Positions 8,078 to 17,206 are shown, counted from the first letter of the stretch. The stretch: 64,000 nt of DNA from JAHEKD01 sp965204695 (GCA_965204695.1 OZ242007.1:4030001-4094000), one strand, 5' to 3'. Notes: generated by a model not told the origin, from the letters alone. A program made the numbers and translations.

Positions 8078-9187
8078 ATGTGGAATTGGCAGCAAAAAGA
8101 TTGGCCTGACTTTAAATATGACCACAAAGCCCTAGAAGCTTTAGAGACCAAGTTCATTCAGAACTCTGGCGAATGTTTTGGTGTGTTTAAGCATATCTCG
8201 GAAGAAGAACAAGAGCGACTAAAAATTGATCTTATTAGTGAAGAAGCCTTTAAGACTTCAAAAATTGAAGGGGAATTACTAGACCGAGACAGCCTGCAAT
8301 CATCAATTCGCAGGCAATTTGGCCTAACTACAGATCACAGACGTATTCCTCCTGCTGAGCATGGTATCTCAGAGATGATGGTTGATGTGTATAAGAATTT
8401 TAACAAACCACTCAGCCATGAGATTTTATGGTCTTGGCATAAAATGGTGATGAATGGTCGCAGAGGACTTAAGGATATTGGCGCTTATCGAACACATAGC
8501 GAGCCCATGCAAATTGTTTCTGGTCGAATTTATGATAATAATCCGAAAGTGCATTTTGAAGCGCCACCTTCTGATCAGATGGAAAGTGAAATGGAAAACT
8601 TTATTCAATGGTTTAATACTAGTGCTCCAAACCAAAAAAATGCTCTGCCAGCCTTAACGCGGGCTGGCATATTCCATTTGTATTTTGTGAGTATCCATCC
8701 GTTTGAGGATGGAAATGGTCGAATTGGTCGAGCTATCGCTGAACAGTCATTGGCACAAAATTTAAATTCACCAACTTTAATTGCACTGTCTTACACCATA
8801 GAACGCCATAAAAAAGATTATTACACCTCCCTGGAAGAAAGTAACAAGGACAATAATATTACCAACTGGCTTGTCTATTTTGGGCAGACCGTATTGGAGG
8901 CTCAGCAAAACACGCTTAAGCGTATGGAATTTATTATCCAAAAATCAAAGTTATTGCAGCGATTACAGGGTCAGCTCAATTCTCGGCAGGAAAAAGTAAT
9001 CCATCGCATGTTCCGTGAAGGGATCGATGGATTTGAAGGAGGCTTAAGTGCCGAAAATTATATTTCAATTACCGGAGCAACGCGAGCCACTGCAACACGC
9101 GACCTAGGTGATTTAGTCTCTAAAAATGCGCTTTCAAAAACAGGGCAGTTTAAACATACACGGTATTATCTTAATCTGATTGATTGA
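8078..9187 (+). CDS. Fic family AMP-transferase with N-terminal inhibitory motif
   Basis: 369-residue Fic protein of the type that transfers AMP or related groups to protein hydroxyls. The core motif is HPFEDGNGRIGRA with the catalytic histidine. An N-terminal TSKIEGE fits the auto-inhibitory (S/T)xxxE(G/N) helix, so no separate antitoxin is required. The start MWNWQQKDWPDFKYD is the typical N-terminal domain of this subgroup, and the last 80 residues (SAENYISITGATRATATRDLGDLV) look like a winged helix that reads DNA. A palindrome overlaps the promoter. Its position in an island next to integrases suggests acquired cargo. Target unknown. Confidence 0.93.
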   Translation: MWNWQQKDWPDFKYDHKALEALETKFIQNSGECFGVFKHISEEEQERLKIDLISEEAFKTSKIEGELLDRDSLQSSIRRQFGLTTDHRRIPPAEHGISEMMVDVYKNFNKPLSHEILWSWHKMVMNGRRGLKDIGAYRTHSEPMQIVSGRIYDNNPKVHFEAPPSDQMESEMENFIQWFNTSAPNQKNALPALTRAGIFHLYFVSIHPFEDGNGRIGRAIAEQSLAQNLNSPTLIALSYTIERHKKDYYTSLEESNKDNNITNWLVYFGQTVLEAQQNTLKRMEFIIQKSKLLQRLQGQLNSRQEKVIHRMFREGIDGFEGGLSAENYISITGATRATATRDLGDLVSKNALSKTGQFKHTRYYLNLID

Positions 9188-9359
9188 TGAGGAATATTAG
9201 CTGCTTTAAGTAGGTTTTATATTTTTTCGATCAACTCAGATTGTTTTCGAATGGCTGGTTTGAAAAGAACGAGACACTGCCGCATAGAATTGTTATAGTT
9301 TTTCGAATATTAGTAAGTAAAAAATACAAAAGATTAGTTTTATATTTAGGTTGTGATTA

Positions 9360-10562
9360 ATGGGAATATTCGTGACATTTAAGACAGACGATTTAGGTTC
9401 TAAATCTATTGCAGAAAGATATTGGAAAATTGACGATAAGGGAGAATTTTTAGAAACAGTTAGCCAAATCACAAACGATACAGGTTTAAATACAACTAAA
9501 ATCCTAAAAATTGTTTCTAGTGCATGTGAAGCTGTTTCTGATGAAGATGCATGTGACGAATGTGGAAAAAAACGTGCTTATACAAGCCGTTCGGATTATT
9601 TATCGTGTAGAACAATTGGGCATTGGATTTGTGCAGATTGCCGTCAATCTCAGTTTGAGGCAGAGCAGGAAAAACGTCGCCAGCAAGAAGAAGAAAGAAT
9701 TGCTTTAAAGAGAACGCTGTTAGAAGAAATAATTACAGACTGTGACGAACATCATGGTGATGAATACAATGTGGGTCAGTTAAGTTTTAAACACTGTGTT
9801 TCACTTTATTCATTGATGAATTTTGGTGCTGATGAAAATTTTATCAAAATTGAGCCGATTAATTCGCCAAATGAAATTCCTTTTTCTCCTTTTCCAGAGC
9901 AGGATCAAAACTTGGTTCAGGAGCTATTTCGAGAGGACTTAATAAATATTTCAACTCTTACCGATCTAAAAGCTTTCACGATTAGTGAAGAAGGGACCTT
10001 GATTGGGAGTTTCTCGGACTTAACATGGAGGCTACCAAACTTTATAGAAGGAGAAAGCTTCCTGCATGTTTATTTGGGATTAGAGCAAAGAATAAAAGAA
10101 GATCAAAATTTCAAAGAAGCTGAAGTTAGAGATTTTTGTCTAGAGTTAACTCTAAACGAATGCCTGGCGTTTTTAGATTACAGCATCAGTGATTATGATA
10201 TGAGATTTAACCCTGGAAATAAAACAATACACGTTCTTAAAGAAGCAATTTCACTTTTCCCACTTTCTCAAATTTATAATTTTATTTTTGGGGCTGTTAA
10301 AAATGCTGCCACATATTCCCAAAAATCTGGTGTGCATATAAGTCGTGCTGTGAATTCCATACCGGGAAATATTGAGAGGAGGATCGAGAATACTTTGAAT
10401 AACCAATGGGAAACCAAAGCTTTTCATAGGAATTATCACCTTCCACAATCCGTCATTAGCAGAGTTGTTTTTAATAAATATCTAGGCACGAATGATAGAG
10501 GGTTTAACTTGGCTATTAATGATATTCTCGATGAAAGATTTTCCCAAGCCGCAGACGACTAA
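9360..10562 (+). CDS. Unrecognised 400-aa protein with zinc-ribbon
   Basis: Residues 84-116 hold two cysteine pairs, CDEC and CADC with another cysteine between, the spacing of a treble-clef or ribbon zinc site. A charged helix follows (QFEAEQEKRRQQEEERIALKRTLLEE), then about 280 residues with no motif I know, rich in aromatic residues and ending NYHLPQSVISRVVFNKYLG. No signal peptide or membrane segment. The ribosome site is weak, so the start could be later. It lies between fic and an attachment-site remnant; it may be island cargo such as a defence or regulatory factor, but nothing proves that. Confidence 0.65.
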   Translation: MGIFVTFKTDDLGSKSIAERYWKIDDKGEFLETVSQITNDTGLNTTKILKIVSSACEAVSDEDACDECGKKRAYTSRSDYLSCRTIGHWICADCRQSQFEAEQEKRRQQEEERIALKRTLLEEIITDCDEHHGDEYNVGQLSFKHCVSLYSLMNFGADENFIKIEPINSPNEIPFSPFPEQDQNLVQELFREDLINISTLTDLKAFTISEEGTLIGSFSDLTWRLPNFIEGESFLHVYLGLEQRIKEDQNFKEAEVRDFCLELTLNECLAFLDYSISDYDMRFNPGNKTIHVLKEAISLFPLSQIYNFIFGAVKNAATYSQKSGVHISRAVNSIPGNIERRIENTLNNQWETKAFHRNYHLPQSVISRVVFNKYLGTNDRGFNLAINDILDERFSQAADD

Positions 10563-10615
10563 ATTTAAGGCCTAATTTTGCCAGGCTAAAGATTTTAAAT
10601 TTTTGGCACAGAATC

Positions 10616-10833
10616 TGACACACTAGTTTTTCAAAGGAGGAATAATTGTTGTTTTTCAAGGGATTATATGAATTTTAATACGGCTCATAACCTGAAGGTC
10701 GCAGGTTCAAATCCTACCCCCGCAACCAAATAAACCCCTGAAAATAAACAGTAAATCAAAACTCTCACTTTCCATATTTACCGAAAATTTACCCATTTCT
10801 GGACATAATGTAGTGACACACTCGTGACACACT
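10616..10833 (+). repeat. Three TGACACACT repeats flanking a tRNA-derived att site
   Basis: TGACACACT occurs at 10616-10624, 10814-10822 and 10825-10833; the last two are 11 bp apart, one helical turn. They bracket the tRNA-fMet 3' half and precede the integrase fragment, as arm-type integrase sites often do. The role is inferred. Confidence 0.5.
10681..10728 (+). other. 3' half of initiator tRNA-fMet: attachment-site remnant
   Basis: From the anticodon arm (GGCTCATAACCTG with CAT) through GGTTCAAATCC to CCCCCGCAACCA this matches the 3' half of bacterial tRNA-fMet. There is no D arm or 5' acceptor strand upstream, and the T stem carries a C-A mismatch, so it is not a working tRNA. A 3' tRNA fragment beside a recombinase is the classic trace of integration at a tRNA gene. 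Confidence 0.8.
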
Positions 10834-10874
10834 TTTTCTTACTTGAGTGTTTTTCATATGAAAAAGGAATCGGC

Positions 10875-11810
10875 ATGGAAGCACATACAATTTTCGGAGA
10901 CAAAGTTAAAATTTATAAGCGTGATAGAAGTGCCTATTGGCAATGTTCAGCATCACTAAAAGGGCATCGCCATAGAACCAGCACCAAAGAAGAAAGCTTA
11001 AAGCTTGCCAAAGAGTTCGCAGAGGATTGGTATCTTGAATTGCGCGCTAAAGCCCGAATGGGCTTGCTTGAAAGTCCAAAAGAAAAATGTTTTTGGCAAG
11101 TAGCCGAAAAATTCTTAGAAGAATACCAAGTTATTACCGAAGGACAGCGTAGTAAGAAGTGGATTGAAAGCCATGCTATACGCTTGCGTTTGCATCTTAA
11201 TCCATACTTTGGAGATATGCCCATATCAAAAATATCTGCTGGTATTGTGCAAGATTATCGTGTCCAACGCATGCAATCAGCAGGACAGAAAAATCCCCAA
11301 GCTTTGGATAATCGACCGCCAAGCAAAAAGCCACCGGCTGCAAAAACAATTCACAATGAAATTGTCACCTTAAACCTTGTTTTAAAAACAGCTAATCGTT
11401 ATGGCTGGTTAGAGCATCTACCGGATTTATCAGCTCCCTATAAATCTAAAACAAAAGTGGAACGGCGTCCTTGGTTTAGTCCATCGGAATATAAGCAACT
11501 ATACCAAGCTACCCGAAAATATACACAAGATGCCTTACCTAAAGATAGGTGGAATGCAGAGCAGGTTCACGATTTTGTATTATTTATGGCGAATACGGGT
11601 CTGCGGCCAGATGAGGCTCGCAATCTTCAGCATAGAGATATTGAAATTGTTGAAGACGAAGATACCGGTGAAACAATTCTGGTTATTGAGGTGCGCGGCA
11701 AACGTGGCTTTGGCTATTGTAAGTCAATGCCGGGAGCTGTCTTGCCGTATAACCGCTACGGCCTTTCTGTACCGCTAAAAAGCCAAATTGAACACGACTG
11801 CACCCTTTAG
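10875..11810 (+). pseudogene. Tyrosine recombinase, N-terminal fragment (int A)
   Basis: Starts at ATG 10875 after AAGGAA. It contains the arm-binding and SAM-like core-binding domains and the first catalytic arginine box MANTGLRPDEARNL, then VRGKRGFGYCKSMPGAVLPY before sequence similarity to any recombinase is lost and a TAG is reached. The HxxR and tyrosine boxes are missing from this frame. The next recombinase segment (int B) belongs to a different family, so this looks like a recombination junction rather than a simple frameshift. Confidence 0.75.
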
Positions 11811-11834
11811 GGGCGCAACACAGAGGAGAAGCTA

Positions 11835-12220
11835 ACCGGCTTAGGACGCTTAAAAAGCGCGATAAGGTCGTCTATCGCACTGTCCCTGTCCCTGATGACT
11901 GCCTCGATGCGATGAAGCTGGTTCATCATGTTCAAAAGTATCAAAAGCTCAAAGGTGGTGGTAAGGATTGCCGAGTATGGGGCTTAGCCCGAACAATGGC
12001 GTGGAAGCATATAAACCGCGTTATGCGCGCTGCAAACATTTATGGTATGCATGCGACCCCTAAAGGCCTACGACATGGCTTCGGGGTGCGTATGGCACAA
12101 AAAACTCGAAACCCGCGTCTGATACAAAAGCTTCTCGGGCATTCTAGTCTTGAAACAACCGCGATTTATATGGACTTAGTAGGAGAGGAAGAACGAGAAG
12201 AAGTTATTAATGCGTGGTAA
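11835..12220 (+). pseudogene. Tyrosine recombinase, C-terminal fragment of another family (int B)
   Basis: The frame upstream of the ATG at 11912 already reads LRTLKKRDKVVYRTVPVPDD, the beta-strand before the C-terminal half of plasmid/transposon-type recombinases, followed by TPKGLRHGFGVRM (box II) and LLGHSSLETTAIYMD with the nucleophilic tyrosine. The first arginine box is absent. It abuts int A near 11810-11835. As a catalytic-domain piece without DNA-binding domain it is unlikely to function. Confidence 0.75.
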
Positions 12221-12395
12221 CGATCAGCCTGATTTTGCTATATAAAATATTACAAAATAAATTCATAAACAAATATACCTGACTCATTTTGCCTCAATAC
12301 TGCAATAATTTGGGTATTGGTAAACTGTGATGTCTTCATTCAAATTTTCTTTAAATTTGATTATAAGAAAAGTCTACTTTTGAACTGCTTTATTT

Positions 12396-13115
12396 TTAGA
12401 GGGGATTGCCGTTCCTCTCAAGTTTTTCCATCTTTTCTTTATGCAGTCTTCTTTCTGTTCTGTAAATGTCTTCATTGAAAATATTACAAATGATTATTTC
12501 TTTTCTAGGTATCAATACTGTAAGTAATTTCCAGTCAATTCCTTGTTGATGTTTTTGGTATTCTATAGTTAGTCTTAACGTAAGCTCCTCTGATTCACGG
12601 TAACCGCTATAAATTGGAATTATAGCTATATAAGAAAAATCTTTTTTTGCCTCGGCACCATCAACTACGATGCCAACATACGCTTTTCTATTAGAAAGGG
12701 TAAATTGCATGGGCAAGGGCATGTTTTTTTTAATACTTTCGCTTTGCTTGAATTCTTTTCCTTTATTTTTTGTTACATCGAATAACATTTGGTCTAAATC
12801 ATTATCAATAGATAATTCATATGATTTCACTTTATTATATTTTCTATTTATTAGGAGACTGGAGATTATCGCAATAACTGCAGAACATAAAACTAGCCCA
12901 ATTTGGTAGTTTAAAGTATTAACGGAATAACATAGAAGAAGTTTACATACCATCAGATTGGCGATGTAAGAAGATAAAAGGAAAAATACCCCGAAAGATA
13001 CGGAGTAAAAAACCAAATGCCAATTACTAGCTTTATCTATAGTAAATTTGAATTTGTAGGTAAATCTACCAAAAAAGTAACCAATACAGGCTGTTATTAT
13101 TAGCAGAGGTGTCAC
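12396..13115 (-). CDS. Unrecognised membrane protein, 239 aa
   Basis: The N-terminal 110 residues hold three hydrophobic segments (LLIITACIGYFFG, HLVFYSVSFGVFFLLSSYIA, QIGLVLCSAVIAIISSLL); the remaining 130 residues are soluble and end in a charged helix (RTERRLHKEKMEKLERNG). No family recognised. It lies 24 bases after a 57-aa gene on the same strand, so the two probably form an operon. AT-rich like the other cargo genes. Confidence 0.55.
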   Translation of the reverse strand: MTPLLIITACIGYFFGRFTYKFKFTIDKASNWHLVFYSVSFGVFFLLSSYIANLMVCKLLLCYSVNTLNYQIGLVLCSAVIAIISSLLINRKYNKVKSYELSIDNDLDQMLFDVTKNKGKEFKQSESIKKNMPLPMQFTLSNRKAYVGIVVDGAEAKKDFSYIAIIPIYSGYRESEELTLRLTIEYQKHQQGIDWKLLTVLIPRKEIIICNIFNEDIYRTERRLHKEKMEKLERNGNPL

Positions 13116-13139
13116 AAAACACTTAAGCTACAATAAACT

Positions 13140-13313
13140 CTAGTCTTCTGAGTTAAGGCTAGCAATACTAGGGAAAGAATTGATATAGTGTCTAAAATCA
13201 TCATCACTATTCAATTTTCCATAGTCCACCCTCATAACTCCATTGTCATCTACTTTATAATATCTTTCAAAAGCAGATTTTTCATCTGTTTGAGATTTTC
13301 CTTCATTAGGCAT
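13140..13313 (-). CDS. Small hypothetical protein, 57 aa
   Basis: The start at 13313 (MPNEGKSQTDEKSAFERYYKVDDNG) is chosen because GGAGGTG lies 7 bases before it; upstream codons in frame lack this. Acidic, no membrane segment, no known family. It is the first gene of the pair with the membrane protein at 12396-13115. Confidence 0.55.
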   Translation of the reverse strand: MPNEGKSQTDEKSAFERYYKVDDNGVMRVDYGKLNSDDDFRHYINSFPSIASLNSED

Positions 13314-13570
13314 TGAAAAACACCTCCAAATTTTAGATAAGTAGTTACCAAAAACCATTATAGCATCCTTTCTATTTGGTTCTTAGACGAATTTCATTGT
13401 CTCTTAGTTAATAGATAGCAACTAATTACAAGAAAATCAAGGGTTTATGATTCATGCTTGGTTCATTTTAAGCTTGAACAAAAAAGCCGAACCGATGTTT
13501 TATTAATTAAATGAATTTTGAAGAAAAAAAATGTTTTGAAAATAGTAATCAATTTGCTATGCCTTAATAG

Positions 13571-13819
13571 ATGAAGATTACTGTTTACAACATAAAAGGC
13601 TCTACAGGTAACCCACATTATTATCCCCGGATTGTTGATCGTACATATGAAAAAGTCAGTGAGTTAATGAGAAATGCCAATTACGCCGGAGATATTTCCT
13701 ATCTAGAAAATATGTGGATTAAAAAATGGCGTGATGGAGGTAGAAAAAAACTCATTGATCCTGACGCTGCATTTCTAGGGTATGTTAACAAGGCTATTCA
13801 GTCGTTTTTGAATTCGTAG
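13571..13819 (+). CDS. Hypothetical protein, 82 aa
   Basis: Begins MKITVYNIKGSTGN and contains a basic, aromatic centre (YLENMWIKKWRDGGRKKLI). No recognised family and no clear ribosome site. Its stop codon TAG lies inside the first of four iteron-like repeats, which suggests that gene and repeats belong to the same mobile replicon or control unit. Confidence 0.45.
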   Translation: MKITVYNIKGSTGNPHYYPRIVDRTYEKVSELMRNANYAGDISYLENMWIKKWRDGGRKKLIDPDAAFLGYVNKAIQSFLNS

Positions 13820-13906
13820 TTTTACCCACTTACATTCGTAGTTTCACCCACCAATTTTTTGAAAAGTTCGTAGTTTTACCCACCTATATTCGTAGTTTTA
13901 CCCACC
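13813..13906. repeat. Four 18-bp iteron-like direct repeats
   Basis: TTCGTAGTTTTACCCACY occurs at 13813-13830, 13835-13852 (one T to C change), 13867-13884 and 13889-13906. Start-to-start distances are 22, 32 and 22 bp, i.e. about 2, 3 and 2 helical turns, so a bound protein would line up on one face. An AT-rich stretch follows (13910-14010). This is the form of plasmid-origin iterons or of a multi-site operator. No Rep gene is adjacent. Confidence 0.7.
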
Positions 13907-14389
13907 ATACCTATAAAAATCGCACTATTTTTATAATATTATCAATAGGTTAATTGATTTCCATAATCCGTAACATACTAACTTGTATTATAATACTTTA
14001 TAACACTTGTAATTATTCTTCTACCAGTCTAACAGACAGGAAAACCGAATGTCTGGCTTTCTGCTATAAATCCACTTTGAAATATCTTGCAAATTAATGC
14101 AAGGAAAAATTAAATGTGATTACCCATTCATTTTTAAAATATCTATTAATCGTCCCAGATTGGCCGCTGAGCACGTTTGGAAAATTTTTGGTGTCAACTT
14201 AGGCACAGAAATTTCAAAGCATTGTACAGGCCTTATATTCGGTTTTTAGGCTTGGCAAGGGAATGACAGTGGCTTAGTACGCTAGTAAATGGTGACTTTA
14301 ATTTATTCCTCAAGATTATAATATATATTAAATTGGATTGAGGCTCCTAGAGTTTGGCTGACGACCTTATAGGCAGATAATTCCCTGAA
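13907..14389. other. AT-rich intergenic stretch after the repeats
   Basis: No convincing coding sequence or RNA gene. The first 100 bases are very AT-rich with runs such as TTTTTATAATATTATC, which would melt easily if the repeats mark an origin. I find no clear DnaA box. Confidence 0.4.
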
Positions 14390-15268
14390 CTAAAAAGTCA
14401 ATTTAAGAGCAATAATAACTAGACCAAATAGCCAAATGTATAAGTTAATTATGATGCCAATAGATCGTATTGGGGATTTCTCGATGTCTAACCAGTCTGT
14501 TATTCTGGGGATAGGGGATAACAGTTTAATTGTAAATTCTGCTAATCCATGCAGCCACAACCAAATGGTTGTTGTGAATGTTGTGATTAACGAAACGGCA
14601 AAAATTTGTGTGCCTAATAAATCACTTGCATCTTCAATTTCTGGGTTACTTAAATAATCGTAAATTAATAAGGCTTGCATTTCGTAAAAACTAAAGAAAT
14701 GTTGGAATGTCAAATTTTCACTATTTAGCTTGTTTGTAATAAACGCATATGCATAGAAAGCAACGAATGGAATTGTACAAAAAATTATATACGTCAGAAT
14801 ATTATCAATTATGATTTTAGCTAGAGTGTTAAGCTTTAAACCGATGATAATTCGGGTTTGCAATAGCGAAACATAATCTATTGGAATGTTTATTAAAATT
14901 GCTAGCCCACCAATTAAGAGTATATAACTAAATAGATGTTCATCTAAATTTACCTGCATGCCAACGAGTAAAAAACTTACTATGATGTACATCAAGATCG
15001 AAATGATAGCTGATTTATAAAAACAATTAATTTTAAAATGCTTTTTGCCAAAAAATTTATCAAAGACTAGTATGAAATTTGGCATCCATTCAATTGGTAT
15101 ACCGGACTCTTTTAGTCCCATAAGATATAACGCGATATCATCTCGTTTGGTTGGATTTAAGTCTTCGTCAGCATCTTTAGATATTTTCCGGATAAAAGCT
15201 GTTACCAAAAGTAAACTACTAAACGTGACAATTACGTTACCTAATACTGATGAGAAAAATGTGCTCAT
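14390..15268 (-). CDS. Unrecognised multi-pass membrane protein, 292 aa
   Basis: Six or so hydrophobic segments: residues 8-26, 85-105, 115-135, 155-180, 225-245 and 265-290. A soluble loop near residues 28-75 contains KRDDIALYLMGLKESGIPIEW. The tail WLDIEKSPIRSIGIIINLYIW resembles tails of uncharacterised membrane proteins I have seen annotated without function. Alone between the iteron region and the integrase; island cargo. Confidence 0.55.
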   Translation of the reverse strand: MSTFFSSVLGNVIVTFSSLLLVTAFIRKISKDADEDLNPTKRDDIALYLMGLKESGIPIEWMPNFILVFDKFFGKKHFKINCFYKSAIISILMYIIVSFLLVGMQVNLDEHLFSYILLIGGLAILINIPIDYVSLLQTRIIIGLKLNTLAKIIIDNILTYIIFCTIPFVAFYAYAFITNKLNSENLTFQHFFSFYEMQALLIYDYLSNPEIEDASDLLGTQIFAVSLITTFTTTIWLWLHGLAEFTIKLLSPIPRITDWLDIEKSPIRSIGIIINLYIWLFGLVIIALKLTF

Positions 15269-15333
15269 GGATAAATTTTTCTTGTTGATCTAATAGAGAT
15301 TTAAGTACAAATATACTGATCAATATTATGTTA

Positions 15334-17085
15334 TTAATTTCTCCACCTGACTTCATCAAAAGTTAAACATTGATACTCGATTTTATCTATTATAGATTTG
15401 CGGAATTCAAGTTGTAGGCGGTTTTGGCCGTAATTGGCAGTTTCTAGATTTCCTTTTTCATGCCCGACAACAAGACCGATGTCTGGTTCACGGATGAACT
15501 CACCATTGCTCATTTGTTTTCCACGCAGATTATCAATAACAGTATGACGAAAGCTATGAAAACTTTTACTCCACCGTTCACCGGCTTCATTTTGGCCTTT
15601 GCTAAGTACACCAATTTTTTCAATATAGCCTAGGCTTACATAACCATTTTTCCGTTTGTCCATGCGTGAGAACCAATTGGAAACACCTTTGGCTAAACGG
15701 CCTTGCTTGTCTCGTTTAAGCTTAAATAAGCCTTTATCTGATTTATCTTTGCGTCTTTGGCCTACATAACGCAGAAAGCCAATTTCTATCAATGTGTCGT
15801 GCAACGGAATAGGGCGCACAGAGTTTTTATTTTTGGTTTTCTTCTTTACGCCATCTGCTGCCATTCCGGTGTCTGTGATATTCATGTAAATAATTCCGGA
15901 GTCGGGATCAGTCTTAATATCACTGGTTTTAAGCTGGGCGATTTCTTCAAGCCGTGCGCCGGAGAAAACAGCAAGCAAGGGAAACCAGAATTTACAATCC
16001 TTATCAACGCCAGTTCTGTGAACCCCAAAATCTGCCCCATAATTTTCACCGGGAAAAATCTTTTGTAAGTCATCAGTCGAGAAGGGCAAACGTTCAATCG
16101 CTTTCGATTGCTTGGTGTTAGGGATTTCAACTTTACTGGCTAAATCCATACTGATAAAGCCACAGCTATGGGCGTATTCAAGAATGCCTTTTAACTGTGC
16201 TAAATATTCGCTACGTGTTTTGTCTGAAATACTTGTATGTTGACTTTTAGGGTCTTTGGCCTTGTTAATAGCTTGACCGATAGTTAATCCTCGCTTGGTA
16301 AAGTTAACAGGTAATCTTGTCAGCCAATTTTGAGCAACAGCTAAATCATTGAGTGTGATCTGATGCATCATATTGTTATTAAAAGCCACCGCCCAAAATT
16401 CTAAGCGGGATTTATAGCCGTCAATCGTTCTAGTTGCTAGCTGTCTTCCTTTGCGGCCTTGTAAAGCGAGTTTTTCTATATAGAGGTCAACAGCCTCTTT
16501 AAAGCGCATAGGCGTTTCAGCTTTTGGGCTAGGTATTTTTTGCGATGGGACAGCTTTGTTATAAATCTCTAGAATACGCATCAGCGTATCGGGATCATCC
16601 TTGTATTGTTCAAATAGCTTATTGGCATTCGCATGAACCGCTTTCATGAGTTCCATCTCATCATCATGATTATTCAAATCAAAAATATGTTCCTGCCCAA
16701 ACACATCGACTGTTTTGATGTAATGACAAAGGTGTTTGTCAGCTAATTCTTCTAATTCGTCTTTTTTGATGACCATGTTATGGTCTCTTATTTTTAATCT
16801 ATGATTATCAAGTTTAGCTTGTTTTTGCATCCATTGTAAAAACTCCGTTATTTCAGCAAACGATTTCTTACTTTTCTGGTGGTTAATTAATTGATCAAAA
16901 CCACGTTGACAGGCAACCCAGAACGCCAAAGAAAGTTTTTTCGCTTTTTGCTTATTCGTCGTTTTTAAAGAGCGCCTAAACTCACGTTTGTTGTTAAATT
17001 GTACTTTGAGAGCCCCAGGGATTATGATACGCACGTACCATACATTATTGTGACGATTACGGACTAAAAAATGACTTCCAGCCAT
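15334..17085 (-). CDS. Tyrosine integrase (DUF6538-type N terminus), intact
   Basis: 583 residues. Start set at 17085 because GAGGTG lies 4 bases before that ATG; the longer frame to 17154 has no such site. The N terminus (MAGSHFLVRNRHNNVWYVRIIIP) is the short beta module found in this integrase group, followed by a long helical core-binding part and a catalytic domain with FSGARLEEIAQL (arginine), FHSFRHTVIDNLR (HxxR) and a C-terminal LETANYGQNR with the tyrosine. It is the only complete recombinase in the island and starts 122 bases from the 3' end of tRNA-Leu, its likely target. Confidence 0.9.
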   Translation of the reverse strand: MAGSHFLVRNRHNNVWYVRIIIPGALKVQFNNKREFRRSLKTTNKQKAKKLSLAFWVACQRGFDQLINHQKSKKSFAEITEFLQWMQKQAKLDNHRLKIRDHNMVIKKDELEELADKHLCHYIKTVDVFGQEHIFDLNNHDDEMELMKAVHANANKLFEQYKDDPDTLMRILEIYNKAVPSQKIPSPKAETPMRFKEAVDLYIEKLALQGRKGRQLATRTIDGYKSRLEFWAVAFNNNMMHQITLNDLAVAQNWLTRLPVNFTKRGLTIGQAINKAKDPKSQHTSISDKTRSEYLAQLKGILEYAHSCGFISMDLASKVEIPNTKQSKAIERLPFSTDDLQKIFPGENYGADFGVHRTGVDKDCKFWFPLLAVFSGARLEEIAQLKTSDIKTDPDSGIIYMNITDTGMAADGVKKKTKNKNSVRPIPLHDTLIEIGFLRYVGQRRKDKSDKGLFKLKRDKQGRLAKGVSNWFSRMDKRKNGYVSLGYIEKIGVLSKGQNEAGERWSKSFHSFRHTVIDNLRGKQMSNGEFIREPDIGLVVGHEKGNLETANYGQNRLQLEFRKSIIDKIEYQCLTFDEVRWRN

Positions 17086-17104
17086 ATAACACCTCATGCA
17101 TTTT

Positions 17105-17148
17105 GCGCGATTTCGCGCGCGGTGTATCACCAAAGTGTGACACCTTGG
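17105..17148. promoter_or_regulatory. Two palindromes upstream of the integrase
   Basis: GCGCGA-TT-TCGCGC (17105-17118) and an interrupted 19-bp dyad with CCAA/TTGG and GTGT/ACAC arms (17130-17148) lie between the integrase start and tRNA-Leu. They are candidates for integrase arm sites or repressor operators. Inferred only. Confidence 0.4.
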
Positions 17149-17206
17149 TATCAAATGGCTCTAAGAAGAAAGAAAATCCTTATGGATCAAAGGGTTGGGG
17201 CGTTTG

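Noticed and set aside
8078..9187. Fic toxin-antitoxin pair
   Set aside because: The inhibitory motif is inside the Fic protein and the divergent 125-aa gene has no antitoxin features.
10681..10728. A working tRNA-Met
   Set aside because: No 5' acceptor strand or D arm exists upstream and the T stem has a mismatch; only the 3' half is present.
13813..13906. CRISPR array
   Set aside because: Repeats are only 18 bp, gaps are 4 and 14 bp, too short for spacers, and no cas gene is present.
15757..16068. Plus-strand frame of 103 codons inside the integrase
   Set aside because: Antisense shadow of a well-conserved integrase domain with no ribosome site.
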